Shown here: positions 15,368 through 23,760 of the stretch, piece after piece | How positions within the stretch are numbered: the first letter of the stretch is position 1 | How the letters are laid out: each line of letters opens with the position of its first letter | NCBI RefSeq assembly: GCF_003951315.1 | Contig: NZ_QLJH01000022.1 | Span: forward strand, 1-64,000 | Origin: Sphingomonas sp. S-NIH.Pt15_0812 | Lineage (GTDB): Bacteria > Pseudomonadota > Alphaproteobacteria > Sphingomonadales > Sphingomonadaceae | Length of the DNA: 64,000 nucleotides | Reading direction: 5' to 3' | Program-made: the position numbers and the translations under genes | Notes under the pieces: generated by a model | What the model saw: the letters and a program-made list of their open reading frames with translations, nothing else | Told to the model about the DNA's origin: nothing | Databases searched by the model: none

Positions 15368-16324
15368 TCAGCCTTCCGTCAGCACCCGCCGCGCGTACGA
15401 GGCGCCGCAGGCCTTGAAGAGACCACGCGCACCTTCGAAGGCGCAGTTCTCGGCCGCGAGCCGCTGGCCGGCCATGACGCCTTTCAGGACGTCCGCGACG
15501 TCGGGGCCCGCGCCGTGGCCCGTTCGTGAAGCGACCAGCCAGTCGATCAGGCCGACGCTCACCATGTCTCCGGAGCCGCAGGTGTCCCGAACCGCCGGGG
15601 CAGGATAAGGCGCGCACCAGCGTCGATCCGATCCGCGTCGCACCTCCAGTCCCGCCTCTCCATGCGTCACGATGACCACGGCATCCTGGGACACACCCGC
15701 CAGATCACCGTTCCCGTCCAATCGATCGGCGGAGAACTTCATGATCGCCGCGGCGGCCGCGGCCCGAGCAAACAGTTCGGAGTCGGACACGTCTGACGGT
15801 TCAAAGAAGACGATGGCCCCCGATGACGCGGCCGTCTCCATCGCTTCGACGATCGCGTCCGATATGCGGTCGGTGTAGAAGATGGTGCAGTTCGTCAGAA
15901 GGGGCCGCGCATCGTCGAGATCCGAACGATCGATCGGCTGATATCGAGGAAGCTCCTCGTGCGTCTCGGGGCAGGTAAAGGTGAACGAGTGCCGCCCGAG
16001 ACGCGTGTCGAGATGCTGCGCCAACACCGGCGATCGCAGCGCGGGGCTTCTGCGGATGTACGTCGTCGTCGCTCCTGCGACCGCGAATTCCTCGACCAGC
16101 CGGTTGCCGATCTCATCGAGCCCCAATGCGAGCACCGGCGCCACCTCGTGGTGTAGCATGGCCAATGAGATGAGTACGTTCCCGCACGAGCCGCCGAGTG
16201 CCTCCTGCCGGGTACTCTCGGGCTCGACGTAGATCCGATCCATGACGGTGAAGCCGGTACCGACGATCGCGACTGGTGCCACATGCCCTCCGAAACGGGA
16301 TTTGTTCCCAATTTGTACCATCAC
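15368..16324 (-). CDS. PfkB-family carbohydrate/nucleoside kinase
   Basis: A 318-residue protein of the ribokinase (PfkB) fold. N-terminal GTGFTVMDR at 22-30 and GGSCGNVLISLAML near 44-57 form the substrate lid region. The second PfkB signature is RDTCGSGDMVSVGLID at about 246-261, with the anion hole and the catalytic aspartate Asp253. The motif reads GSGD where GAGD is usual, a mild change. It phosphorylates a sugar or nucleoside with ATP; the substrate cannot be read from sequence. It starts at GTG 16324 (or ATG 16321), overlapping the stop of the SIS-HAD gene by four bases, so the two are translationally coupled. The pairing suggests one sugar-phosphate pathway: kinase plus isomerase/phosphatase. 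Confidence 0.85.
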   Translation of the reverse strand: MMVQIGNKSRFGGHVAPVAIVGTGFTVMDRIYVEPESTRQEALGGSCGNVLISLAMLHHEVAPVLALGLDEIGNRLVEEFAVAGATTTYIRRSPALRSPVLAQHLDTRLGRHSFTFTCPETHEELPRYQPIDRSDLDDARPLLTNCTIFYTDRISDAIVEAMETAASSGAIVFFEPSDVSDSELFARAAAAAAIMKFSADRLDGNGDLAGVSQDAVVIVTHGEAGLEVRRGSDRRWCAPYPAPAVRDTCGSGDMVSVGLIDWLVASRTGHGAGPDVADVLKGVMAGQRLAAENCAFEGARGLFKACGASYARRVLTEG

Positions 16325-18261
16325 TGATCGCCTGCGTCGAGGCCCAAGCGTTCAATCGCCAGCCTTGCCCGCCCGTTCTCCACCTCCAAGGCCCCCAGGA
16401 TCAGGAGGAGCGCGTCGGGACCGGCGCTTGCATCGCCGAACAACGACCAGGCACCGTCGCTCGTACCGCAGCCGCTGCCGACGCTGATCCCGAACGGACC
16501 TGCGAGCATCTCGCTGTCGTTGCCGTCCTCGCCACCGCTGTCTCCGATCCGCAGCACGCAACCGTCGTCGGAGGAGAGACCGCTCACGAGGTTTTCAATG
16601 ACGGCGAGCTTGCTGCATGAGCGGGCGACGACGTCGTGGCTGTGCCCGGAGGTACGGATGAGGACGCCGCCGGAGACCACCGCGGGACAAAGGGCCATCG
16701 TCCCCGCGAACGACGCCGGATCGGCGAGCTTCGCCTTGTCGAGCGCGATCTGCAGCCTTCCCACCTTGAGCGTCGCCTCCGGTGCGAGTATGCCCCGTTC
16801 CTCGATCCAGCGCCCCGCTTCCAGGACGTTCTCGTCCTGGACCGGCGCGTCGTGATCGATGTCGACATCTAAGGTGCGCAGATGCCCTCCGTTGTAGTAG
16901 CCGATCACCACATCGCGATGTAGGTGATCGGGCAGCACCTTCCGCAGCATTTCGCCTGCCGAGCCTCCCCGACCGGTGGCTATGCCGATGCGTATGCCGG
17001 CCTCTGCCAAGCGAACCAGTTCGTCGACGATCTTCGTGTCGGGGGCGTCCAGCCGCCTCTCGGTGTCGACCAGGGTACCGTCGTAGTCGAGAACGATGGC
17101 ATCGAACTCGGCATCGCGGAGTGAATCGAGCCTGCCACGGGCGGCGACGCAGAGCGAGCCGTCCTGGCGGTCTTCCGCCGCGTCAACGGCGAGCCGGGTT
17201 CTGAGCTTCTGGCGGACCTGAGGCGTCATGGCCTTCGCCAGATCGTCGAGTGCCCGGCTGCCGTAGACCGCCTCCGCGAAGTCGCCCCGACCGGGTCTGC
17301 CCGGATCAATGCCGGCGACCCCGCCGAGATCGGCGATCAGATGCAGTCCGCTCGCTATTCCCTTGGCTACCCGAAGCCGGCCGCCTTGGCCGAATTCGAG
17401 AGCGAGCTTGCGAAGCTCGGGCGGCAGAGCCTCGCCCACGGCCGACCAGACGGGCGCGGCATCCAAAGTGGTGAGAGCGGCGACCAGCGTCCGGTCTAGG
17501 TGCTTTGCCATCCAGACGTGACGACCGTGGGCGAAGTTGCGGAAGTCGGTGCGCTGAACCGGCGCGATGCCCGTCTCCCATAGCGAGGTCTCTAGCAGCA
17601 CCGCCACAGCTCTGGTGAAGGCATCGTGGAGGATGATGACGGTGTCGTCGCGCCGGAAAGGCACCGGCTTTCCGAATCGGGCGGAACCTTGCCGGGTGTA
17701 TGCCGCGCCTTCAGCCAGCTCTTCGATCAGGCGATCACGTCGATCCCACGACCCCGTGACGGATCCGTCAAAGGCGGTCAGGAGCGCGGTCACCATGGCC
17801 ATCATAGAATGCGTGGCGAGGAAGCCGTCCTTGCGGTCGGCCACCGGAAGCACGTGCACGTCGTCGCCAGCATCCTGCGCCACAGCCGTCACCGCGCCCT
17901 CTGCGTTCGTCGTCATCAAGACGATCTGGCTCGGCTTCAACGCCTTCGCTGCGCGATGCGCGGCCATGATGTCGGGGTTGTCGGCTCCGGCACTGAAGAG
18001 CCAAATTGAAGCATTATGCAGCTGCAGATCGGACATCACGAGGTCCATGGGCGTCATGACCATGGTCAGCCCATGTCCGGCGGTGCGCCGACAATGCGAA
18101 AGAAACTCGGCTGCGACGGCCGACCCACCGGAGCCGATGGCGATGGCCGGACGATCGGCGGCCTTGGTCACGACAGTAGCAAGTGCAGCCGTGGGTACAT
18201 CGACAGACAAGCGGATCGTCTCCGGAATTCGGCTCAGCTTTTCTTCGAAGACGGTCATCAT
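16321..18261 (-). CDS. SIS-HAD fusion: sugar isomerase-like domain plus HAD phosphatase
   Basis: A 646-residue fusion. Residues about 1-345 form a SIS (sugar isomerase) module, probably two SIS lobes: AIGSGGSAVAAEFLSHCRRT near 41-60 is the phosphosugar loop, and a second lobe follows with VIILHDAFTRAVAVLLETSL. Residues about 385-646 are a HAD phosphatase of the Cof/sucrose-phosphatase type: motif I DYDGT at 392-396, motif II near GIATGRGGSAGEML, and motif IV RIGDSGGEDGNDSEML. The start is GTG/ATG at 18261 or 18258. Joining a sugar-phosphate binding domain with a phosphatase implies an enzyme that handles one phosphosugar, with the coupled PfkB kinase acting on the reverse or next step. Alternatively SIS may be a sensor. 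Function in the cluster is inferred. Confidence 0.8.
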   Translation of the reverse strand: MMTVFEEKLSRIPETIRLSVDVPTAALATVVTKAADRPAIAIGSGGSAVAAEFLSHCRRTAGHGLTMVMTPMDLVMSDLQLHNASIWLFSAGADNPDIMAAHRAAKALKPSQIVLMTTNAEGAVTAVAQDAGDDVHVLPVADRKDGFLATHSMMAMVTALLTAFDGSVTGSWDRRDRLIEELAEGAAYTRQGSARFGKPVPFRRDDTVIILHDAFTRAVAVLLETSLWETGIAPVQRTDFRNFAHGRHVWMAKHLDRTLVAALTTLDAAPVWSAVGEALPPELRKLALEFGQGGRLRVAKGIASGLHLIADLGGVAGIDPGRPGRGDFAEAVYGSRALDDLAKAMTPQVRQKLRTRLAVDAAEDRQDGSLCVAARGRLDSLRDAEFDAIVLDYDGTLVDTERRLDAPDTKIVDELVRLAEAGIRIGIATGRGGSAGEMLRKVLPDHLHRDVVIGYYNGGHLRTLDVDIDHDAPVQDENVLEAGRWIEERGILAPEATLKVGRLQIALDKAKLADPASFAGTMALCPAVVSGGVLIRTSGHSHDVVARSCSKLAVIENLVSGLSSDDGCVLRIGDSGGEDGNDSEMLAGPFGISVGSGCGTSDGAWSLFGDASAGPDALLLILGALEVENGRARLAIERLGLDAGDQ

Positions 18262-18601
18262 GCTATCATAGCCGTCCTACCTTGAGGAGGCGAGACGTCG
18301 GATCCCAATCCGAAAATGTTCACGCCAAGTGACCAGTCAAGCCGCCAGAACGGCGCGGCACGGCACTCGCGAGAGCGGCTTCCGCAGTGACCATCATGAT
18401 TGCTCGCGCAATGAGGAACCCGCATCGAACACCGCCTCGACCCCGCTCTCCACCTCGATCTGCAACTACCCGTCCAAACGGTGAGCTCAGCTGCCGACCA
18501 CCTGAGCCTGAATGAATGGCCGCTTATGTCGATTTAGTGCTCCGAAGCGGCCGGGCCGTAATCCACCGGACGCGGACAGGCGATTGGGTAAGACAAGGTA
18601 A
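18262..18601. other. Non-coding stretch upstream of the SIS-HAD operon
   Basis: No gene seen. It should contain the promoter of the SIS-HAD and PfkB operon and the end of the four-gene operon to its right. No clear promoter boxes, terminator or repeats were recognised. Confidence 0.35.
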
Positions 18602-19102
18602 TCATGCCGTTTCACGAAGGTTGATAAAGTTTGCGTTCACCGGTTCAGCAAACTTCGTCCCCATTCGACGCATCAGCCAAGCGTCGGCCCGCTGAATGCC
18701 ATCGGCCGTATCGTCGGTCGGCTTGCCGTCGATGTGAATCAGTTCGCGAGGAGACAAGCGGAAGTGGCCGCGCGATTTCGGCTGCGGCAAGATCACAGCG
18801 CGGTTTCCCGCCTTGCTCAGCCAGAAGCTGCAGTTGGCGTATACGCGGCAAGAACCGTCGCGTGGCAGGTAGATCGTGATGCCCGTCCGGCCGAATTGAC
18901 CGTTTGCCGTGATGCCGAACTCCAGCGCGACCATGTCGAGGTTCGATCGCAGTACCGCATGTGCCATCTCCGTCCGCGCTTCGAAATCGAGTTCTTCGCC
19001 ACCCGTGACGACGACGCCGTGTCGCATTTTGCGCGTGCCGAGCAGAAGCCGGGTCGCTGCGACGGTGTGAGCCTGGAGGATGGCGTCGTCGTCTTGAGTC
19101 AT
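18602..19102 (-). CDS. Unknown protein, last gene of a four-gene operon
   Basis: A 166-residue protein starting at ATG 19102 behind AGGAG. It is predicted soluble. The middle (FGITANGQFGRTGITIYLPR and CRVYANCSFWLSKAG) looks beta-rich; the C-terminus is helical. I do not recognise the family. It lies 69 bases after the ParS/Xre-like gene, on the same strand. The reading frame is open and has a good ribosome site, so it is probably real. It may be a plasmid or island accessory protein. Confidence 0.55.
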   Translation of the reverse strand: MTQDDDAILQAHTVAATRLLLGTRKMRHGVVVTGGEELDFEARTEMAHAVLRSNLDMVALEFGITANGQFGRTGITIYLPRDGSCRVYANCSFWLSKAGNRAVILPQPKSRGHFRLSPRELIHIDGKPTDDTADGIQRADAWLMRRMGTKFAEPVNANFINLRETA

Positions 19103-19171
19103 GGTGACTTGCTCCTATTTTCATCCCGCAATCCGGGATCGCATTCACCTCCTCCCCATCAAGGCGGGCGG

Positions 19172-19570
19172 TCAGTGACCGACCCGCCACCATTTAATTG
19201 TGGGTGCGGCGACAGTGTCGATCGCACTGCGCAGTTCGCGCAGGTCCTCGAGGCTGCCGCCAAGTCGGTCGGCAGGTGCTGCGCCGCCCAACGCATCGAG
19301 CGGTAGGTTCAAGGCATGGCGGATCGCGCGGCTGTCGTGGTTGAGGCGCCATTCCAGGCGTATAAGGATGTTGATGAACAGCCGCAGCCGCTCTGCGCGA
19401 ACAACCCCTGCTGGCGACCACAGTCGACCAAGATGGATCATATCCTCCGCTTCAGCCCTTTCGATGCCGAGCAGGCGCATGGCGTGGTCCGGATCGATGC
19501 CGTGGGTCAGCATGATCCGGCCGGCAAGATCGACCAGCACGGCATGGTCTTCGTCCTGCAGGCCGGTCAC
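19172..19570 (-). CDS. Small protein resembling the MbcA/ParS/Xre toxin-binding domain
   Basis: A 132-residue protein. I chose GTG 19570, whose GTGA overlaps the stop of the gene upstream by four bases; an earlier GTG at 19597 would add nine residues. Helical throughout. LRLFINILIRLEWRLNHDSR and ALNLPLDALGGAAPADRL, followed by LEDLRELRSAIDTV, match the pattern of the DUF2384-type toxin-binding domain of ParS/MbcA/Xre antitoxins (a short helical bundle with L-G-G-x-x-P). No RES-type toxin is seen beside it, so antitoxin function is not established. It could be an orphan antitoxin or a partner of the unknown neighbours. Confidence 0.55.
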   Translation of the reverse strand: MTGLQDEDHAVLVDLAGRIMLTHGIDPDHAMRLLGIERAEAEDMIHLGRLWSPAGVVRAERLRLFINILIRLEWRLNHDSRAIRHALNLPLDALGGAAPADRLGGSLEDLRELRSAIDTVAAPTIKWWRVGH

Positions 19571-20208
19571 CGGAAGCTCGCCAGGTGGTCGGCCCACATC
19601 GTCTCGATGATCGCCTGTCCGCGATCATGGATCATATCCTCGTCATATAGGCCCTGCCGGATGCCGAGGCCTGTCACGCGCCTCGGAACGATCAGGGCGT
19701 GCGCATGCAGCGGGAAGGCCGCGTTGATCGTCCCTGGTGCGTGCAGGATCAGGACCGATGCGAGATCGCGATCGCGAGCGAACCGTTCGCGCAGGAAGGC
19801 TCGCGCGCGTTCCCAGCCGATATGCACCCGGTCGACGTCGCCCAGCGGCAGCGTCAGATAGGTGAGCAGCGCCTTCTCGCGCTCGACGGCATGCGCGTCC
19901 ATTTGACCCAGCAGTGTTGCCGGATCGGCAAGGCTATCGTCGGCACCTGCGGGGAGAAGCACTTCGATCCGCTCGACATTCGGCGACCAGACGGTGGTGT
20001 CTGCACTCGCGAGGACGGCACCGAGATGCGCCTTGCGATAGCCGAACTCCAGCGCACTATTGGTCCGACCGGCATAGGCACGGCGCAGGACGGCGAAGAC
20101 GGTGCCCAACGGGGAAGGCCCGGACGGGTTGAGATAGAGCCAGCTCTGCGGATCGACGTCGGTGGGCGTCGGCTTGCTTGGCAGCTTGCGGGGCTTGCGC
20201 GTAGCCAT
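19567..20208 (-). CDS. Unknown protein with a His-x-His motif, second gene of the operon
   Basis: A 213-residue protein from ATG 20208. N-terminal 30 residues are basic and proline-rich. A later stretch (SVLILHAPGTINAAFPLHAH) carries LHAHALIVPRR, an H-x-H pattern that could bind metal or be catalytic, in a setting that loosely recalls HUH or relaxase-like domains; this is only a resemblance. The end GQAIIETMWADHLASFR is helical. It begins one base after the stop of the gene upstream and overlaps the next gene by four bases, so the operon is tight. I cannot assign a function. Confidence 0.5.
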   Translation of the reverse strand: MATRKPRKLPSKPTPTDVDPQSWLYLNPSGPSPLGTVFAVLRRAYAGRTNSALEFGYRKAHLGAVLASADTTVWSPNVERIEVLLPAGADDSLADPATLLGQMDAHAVEREKALLTYLTLPLGDVDRVHIGWERARAFLRERFARDRDLASVLILHAPGTINAAFPLHAHALIVPRRVTGLGIRQGLYDEDMIHDRGQAIIETMWADHLASFR

Positions 20209-20209
20209 G

Positions 20210-20755
20210 TCAGCGGCCTCGCCGGCCGGTCACGATGCAGACGATCTCGCCCGCCGCGCGACAGATTCCGTCGCAACGCTCATCCCAAGTGACGAATGGG
20301 GGCGCCGTGTGTAGCGCCAGCCCTTTGCTACTGATCTCGACGAACGCACCAGCCTGGTCTGGCACCAGCCACAGGCCGCCGTCGCATTGCCGCATGAAGG
20401 TGAGGCCCTTGATCGTGAATGGCCCGTCGGGCCCGACCAGTGCGATGTCGACCGTGACGGGGTTCAGAGTCTCCGGAAACAACCCGGTCCGTACCAGCAT
20501 GACGTCACGTTTGAAGCGGGCGCAGGCTGCCTCTACATTGATGTCGAACAGCGGCGCGTCGCACGGCGTCGCTGCCATCAGGAGATTGGCCGAAGCGATA
20601 TCCAGTGCTCCGGCAGGCAGGCCGGCCAACGCGCCGATCGGCAGGGGTGCCTCGTTAAGGGCAGCGAGGGGCAACGACAGGACACGCAACGAGGGATCGA
20701 GCGACGGCTCGATCGGGGACGTCAACATCTTGGGTACTTTCGGCGAGAGGATCAC
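20210..20755 (-). CDS. Unknown protein, first gene of the four-gene operon
   Basis: A 181-residue protein, first of the operon. The N-terminal 80 residues are rich in leucine, alanine and proline; the middle has DINVEAACARFKRDVMLVRT and a beta-rich stretch (VTVDIALVGPDGPFTIKGLT). No known domain was recognised. Four cysteines lie in the last 90 residues. The promoter region upstream (20,756-21,060) lies next to the tRNA fragment, so this operon is the right-most cargo of the accessory region. Confidence 0.5.
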   Translation of the reverse strand: MILSPKVPKMLTSPIEPSLDPSLRVLSLPLAALNEAPLPIGALAGLPAGALDIASANLLMAATPCDAPLFDINVEAACARFKRDVMLVRTGLFPETLNPVTVDIALVGPDGPFTIKGLTFMRQCDGGLWLVPDQAGAFVEISSKGLALHTAPPFVTWDERCDGICRAAGEIVCIVTGRRGR

Positions 20756-21061
20756 CGGCCCGTCGCGGGTCCGGATCAGGCCGCCTGACTTTTCCTTTGG
20801 TCAGCAGCTTCGCTGCACCCCTCATTTGCCCTATATCCTTGACCGCGCTGCTGGCAGCTCGGGCCACATTCACCCACGACGTCCAGCACCGGGCGAGTGC
20901 ATAAGTTGCTGATTTAGAAAGATACCGGCTCAAAATTCGACTTGCGTGTGTTTTGCGTGAAAAGGACCGCTATTCACCGCCTGTTCTTGTCTCGTTCTAT
21001 TGTATTTGCACGTTCGGACGAAGCAAAATCAATAACTTAGGCCATCCCATCTTCGTTGACA
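20756..21061. other. Non-coding end of the accessory region
   Basis: No gene recognised. AT-richer than the flanks near 20,940-21,050. It separates the last cargo operon from the tRNA 3' fragment and probably contains the cargo promoter and the island-end sequence. Confidence 0.4.
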
Positions 21062-21100
21062 TCGCAGGGGTCGCAAGTTCAATCCTTGCCACGCCCACCA
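21062..21100 (+). tRNA. tRNA 3' fragment acting as attachment-site copy
   Basis: The sequence holds a T arm (stem GCAAG 21073-21077, loop TTCAATC, stem CTTGC 21085-21089), the acceptor 3' strand CACGCCC 21090-21096, a discriminator A and encoded CCA 21098-21100. The D and anticodon arms are missing, so it is not a working gene. This is the usual duplicate left when an island integrates into a tRNA gene. The 5' acceptor strand of the intact gene should be GGGCGTG. The intact copy should lie on the left side of the island, outside this window. The amino acid specificity is uncertain. Confidence 0.75.
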
Positions 21101-21111
21101 GCTAAGTGGTT

Positions 21112-21153
21112 CTACCCGGTCACTTTTATCTCCTTGATGAAACGACCGGGTAG
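21112..21153. repeat. Inverted repeat just outside the tRNA fragment
   Basis: Arms CTACCCGGTC (21112-21121) and GACCGGGTAG (21144-21153) form a perfect 10-bp stem with a 22-base loop. It starts 11 bases after the tRNA CCA and may be the original tRNA terminator, although no strong T tract follows. Confidence 0.45.
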
Positions 21154-21293
21154 AGCCTCTTCGGCGCACTTTCAGCGCGAAGCATCAAGAGCTCTTCCCG
21201 CTTCCATCCAATCCCACCGTCAGTGCCCACGCGATCTTTTCGGGTGCGCCCATGTCGCGTGCTATCCGACTGTTCGGTCCGGCACCGGTGAAA

Positions 21294-22421
21294 TCAGCCG
21301 GGTGGCAGGGTCATGCGAAACAGCGTCGGCCTGCCGGCCCCCAGGGTCAGCGTGCCGCCATGCGCCAGTGCGATCTGCCGCGCGAGGCTGAGGCCGATGC
21401 CCGTCCCCTCCGGCTTGCTGGTGTGGAAGGGACGAAAGATGCGCGCGGCGGCCTCCGGCGGTACGCCCGGTCCGTGATCCTCCACCTCGATCGCCAGGTC
21501 GACGCCGCTGCCATGCATCCGCAAGGCCACCCGGGCGCCGCCGTCCGCCGCCTCGACGGCATTCTGGAGCAGCGCCCAAAGGGCCTGGCCGATCTGGTCG
21601 CGGTCGAGCGACCAGTCGAGCGCCGGCTCCACCGCGATCGTCAGCGATGCGTCCGGCCAGCGCCCCGCGAACAGCCGCGCCAGATCCTCCGCCAGCGCGC
21701 CGAGCCGTACCGCTTGCCGGGACGGCTCGGGCAGTCGCGCCAGCGCGCGATAGGCTTCGGTGAAGCGTTGCAGCCCCTCCGCCCGACGCGCCAGCGTGCC
21801 GAGGATCTCGCGCAGCAAATGGCTGTCCAGCTCCGGTCGGGCGACCGCCGCCGCACCGCTTTCCGCCAGCGAGACGATCGGGGCCAGACCGTTGAGCAGT
21901 TCATGGCCCAGCACCTGGATCATGTCCGCACTCGCCCGCGCCTCGGCGACCCGCTCTTCCTGTTCGATGTCGATCAGCGCCGCGACGCTCCGCCCGTCCG
22001 TCACCAGCACCCGGTCGATCCGCCATCCCCGGCCCTCATGGTGCAGCCGGGCCGCGACGGGATCGGTCAAGGCGGCGGGCGGCGGCAGGATCCGGTCGTC
22101 GGTCGCGAACAGGCGGCGCGCCGCGCGATTGAGCGTCCGCGCGGTGGTCCCCTCGATCCCGACCAACGGGGTCGGCGCGGCATCGAGCAGCAGGCGCACC
22201 GCCCGCGCGTCGGCATCCGCCCGCGTGACCGTGGCCGGCGGAGTGACGGCCCGCGGCCGGATCGCCGTCCAGGCGTTCAGCGCCGCCAGCCACAGCGCCG
22301 CGACCATTGCCCCGGTCAGCAGTCCCCACAGGCCATTGCGCCACGCCACCGCGCCCGCCACGCCGCAGATCACCAGCCCCAGGCTGGCGGCGACCGGGGA
22401 CAGGCCGCGTCTAAAGCCCAT
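21294..22421 (-). CDS. Membrane sensor histidine kinase (NtrY-like)
   Basis: A 375-residue kinase. Two transmembrane segments lie at about 10-50. A PAS-like region follows (about 70-150). The phosphoacceptor motif is LGHELLNGLAPIVSLAE with His173. The ATPase domain has N-box QNAVEAADGG, G1 DHGPGVP and G2 GTGIGLSLAR. It autophosphorylates and passes the phosphate to the regulator encoded just upstream, whose gene it overlaps by 11 bases. There is no large periplasmic sensor loop, so the signal is probably sensed within or near the membrane, such as envelope stress or a transported compound. It likely controls the divergent export operon. Confidence 0.9.
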   Translation of the reverse strand: MGFRRGLSPVAASLGLVICGVAGAVAWRNGLWGLLTGAMVAALWLAALNAWTAIRPRAVTPPATVTRADADARAVRLLLDAAPTPLVGIEGTTARTLNRAARRLFATDDRILPPPAALTDPVAARLHHEGRGWRIDRVLVTDGRSVAALIDIEQEERVAEARASADMIQVLGHELLNGLAPIVSLAESGAAAVARPELDSHLLREILGTLARRAEGLQRFTEAYRALARLPEPSRQAVRLGALAEDLARLFAGRWPDASLTIAVEPALDWSLDRDQIGQALWALLQNAVEAADGGARVALRMHGSGVDLAIEVEDHGPGVPPEAAARIFRPFHTSKPEGTGIGLSLARQIALAHGGTLTLGAGRPTLFRMTLPPG

Positions 22422-23718
22422 AGCGGGCCATGCGGCGATAGAGCGCCCCCCGGCTCAACCCCAGCGCGGCGGCGGCATGGGTGACATTGTGGCGATGCTC
22501 GCGCAGCGCCGCCTCGATCATCGCACGCTCGGCGTCGCTCAGGTCGAAGCCGGTCTCCGCCATGGCGGCGGCCGGTTCGATCGCGACGCTCGGCAGGGCG
22601 AGCGCCGCCGCATCGATCCGGCCATCGGTCGACAGCAGCACCGCCCGTTCGATCGCCAGCGCCAGCCCGCGCACCTCGTCGGGCCAGTTCGTCGTGCCGA
22701 GCAACGCCTCCGCCGCCGCGCTCAACCGTATCTCGGGCCGCCCGAACCGCGCCGCCGCGTCGCGGGCGAAATGGCGGGCGAGGAGCAGCGCATCGTCGCC
22801 GCGCCGGGCCAGCGGCGGCACCGCCACCTCGATCGTCGCCAGGCGTCGCCGCAGCGCCGGTGACAGCGCCGCGATATCGTCGCCGATGGCGATGCAGCGG
22901 GCCGCGACCGGGATATGGTCGAGCAGCCGCGCCTGTGCGACGGAATCGAGCCGATCCGGATGACGCAGGATCAGCGTGCCATCGGCCCGGTCCAACCGGT
23001 CCCAGGCCACCGGATCGCGCAGATCGACTTTCATGGGCGCATCCGGGGCGTGGCGCGAGGCGGCGTGGATCGCCTGGGCGGTCAACATCCGGCCGCTGCC
23101 CGACGGGCCGGTGACCGTGACGCCCGCCGGCGTGGGGCCGACCCGGCGGATCAGGTCGCGCAACGCCTGCATCGCGGGACTGTCCCCCAATAACCGTACC
23201 GGCTCCGCCGCGACCGGCGCAGGGGTGGCCGGCATCGACGCGGCGATGGCCCCGCGCGCCGCCGCCGCCTCGACCTTGGCGATCAGCTCGGCATTGCGCC
23301 ACGGCTTCATCATGAAGTCGCACGCCCCCGCCTGCATCGCCGCCACCGCGATGCGGATGCCGCTATGCGCGGTGATGACGATGACGCACGCCCCCGCATC
23401 CTCGGCGACGATCCGGCGGAGACAGGCCAGCCCCTCCTCACCGCGCGATTCCCCGGCGGTGAAGTTCATGTCGAGCAGGATCGCGTCGTAGCGGCGCAGC
23501 GCCAACCGCGAGAACGCCTCCTCCGGCCCGTTCGCCGTGTCGAGGCCATGGCCGGCCATGCGGAAGGCGATCGCCATCGCCTGGGTGACGGTCGGATTGT
23601 CGTCGATCAGCAGGATTGTCAGCGCGCTTGACGCCCCATCCGGCCGTCCATTTGCGGACACCGTGTCCGCAGCTGGACGGTCACCCGATCGCGTTTCCAT
23701 GGGAAATGGCTGTTTCAT
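22411..23718 (-). CDS. NtrC-like response regulator with degenerate AAA+ domain
   Basis: A 435-residue regulator. The receiver domain spans about 33-150 (LLIDD at 37-40, phosphoacceptor Asp83 in AILLDMNFTAG, and the conserved KPW lysine near 139). Then an AAA+ domain, about 175-370, in which Walker A reads GPSGSGRM with Arg210 in place of Lys, and the GAFTGA loop needed to contact sigma-54 is absent. The C-terminal Fis-type helix-turn-helix (NVTHAAAALGLSRGALYRRM) binds DNA. It is thus probably not a sigma-54 activator but an ordinary regulator. The first 31 residues are outside the receiver, and the start could be internal; the palindrome at 23653-23671 lies inside this leader. It pairs with the adjacent kinase. 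Confidence 0.85.
   Translation of the reverse strand: MKQPFPMETRSGDRPAADTVSANGRPDGASSALTILLIDDNPTVTQAMAIAFRMAGHGLDTANGPEEAFSRLALRRYDAILLDMNFTAGESRGEEGLACLRRIVAEDAGACVIVITAHSGIRIAVAAMQAGACDFMMKPWRNAELIAKVEAAAARGAIAASMPATPAPVAAEPVRLLGDSPAMQALRDLIRRVGPTPAGVTVTGPSGSGRMLTAQAIHAASRHAPDAPMKVDLRDPVAWDRLDRADGTLILRHPDRLDSVAQARLLDHIPVAARCIAIGDDIAALSPALRRRLATIEVAVPPLARRGDDALLLARHFARDAAARFGRPEIRLSAAAEALLGTTNWPDEVRGLALAIERAVLLSTDGRIDAAALALPSVAIEPAAAMAETGFDLSDAERAMIEAALREHRHNVTHAAAALGLSRGALYRRMARYGL
23653..23671. promoter_or_regulatory. Perfect 19-bp palindrome, candidate binding site of the response regulator
   Basis: TGCGGACACCGTGTCCGCA is an exact palindrome around a central C. It lies in the divergent region between the regulator and the HlyD-type gene, inside the regulator's first codons as annotated. 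A similar half-conserved site, GCGACACTGTCCGC, is at 23747-23760 just before the HlyD start. Two related sites in a divergent regulator/exporter region suggest binding by the Fis-type domain. Binding is inferred. Confidence 0.6.
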
Positions 23719-23746
23719 GGTGGTTTAGGCTTTTCGGCTGGTTCCG

Positions 23747-23760
23747 GCGACACTGTCCGC
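23747..23760. promoter_or_regulatory. Second, imperfect copy of the operator-like site
   Basis: GCGACACTGTCCGC shares GACAC and TGTCCGC with the 19-bp palindrome 80 bases away but has a shorter centre. It directly precedes the ATG annotated for the HlyD-type gene, so the true start of that gene may be the later ATG at 23809. Confidence 0.4.
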
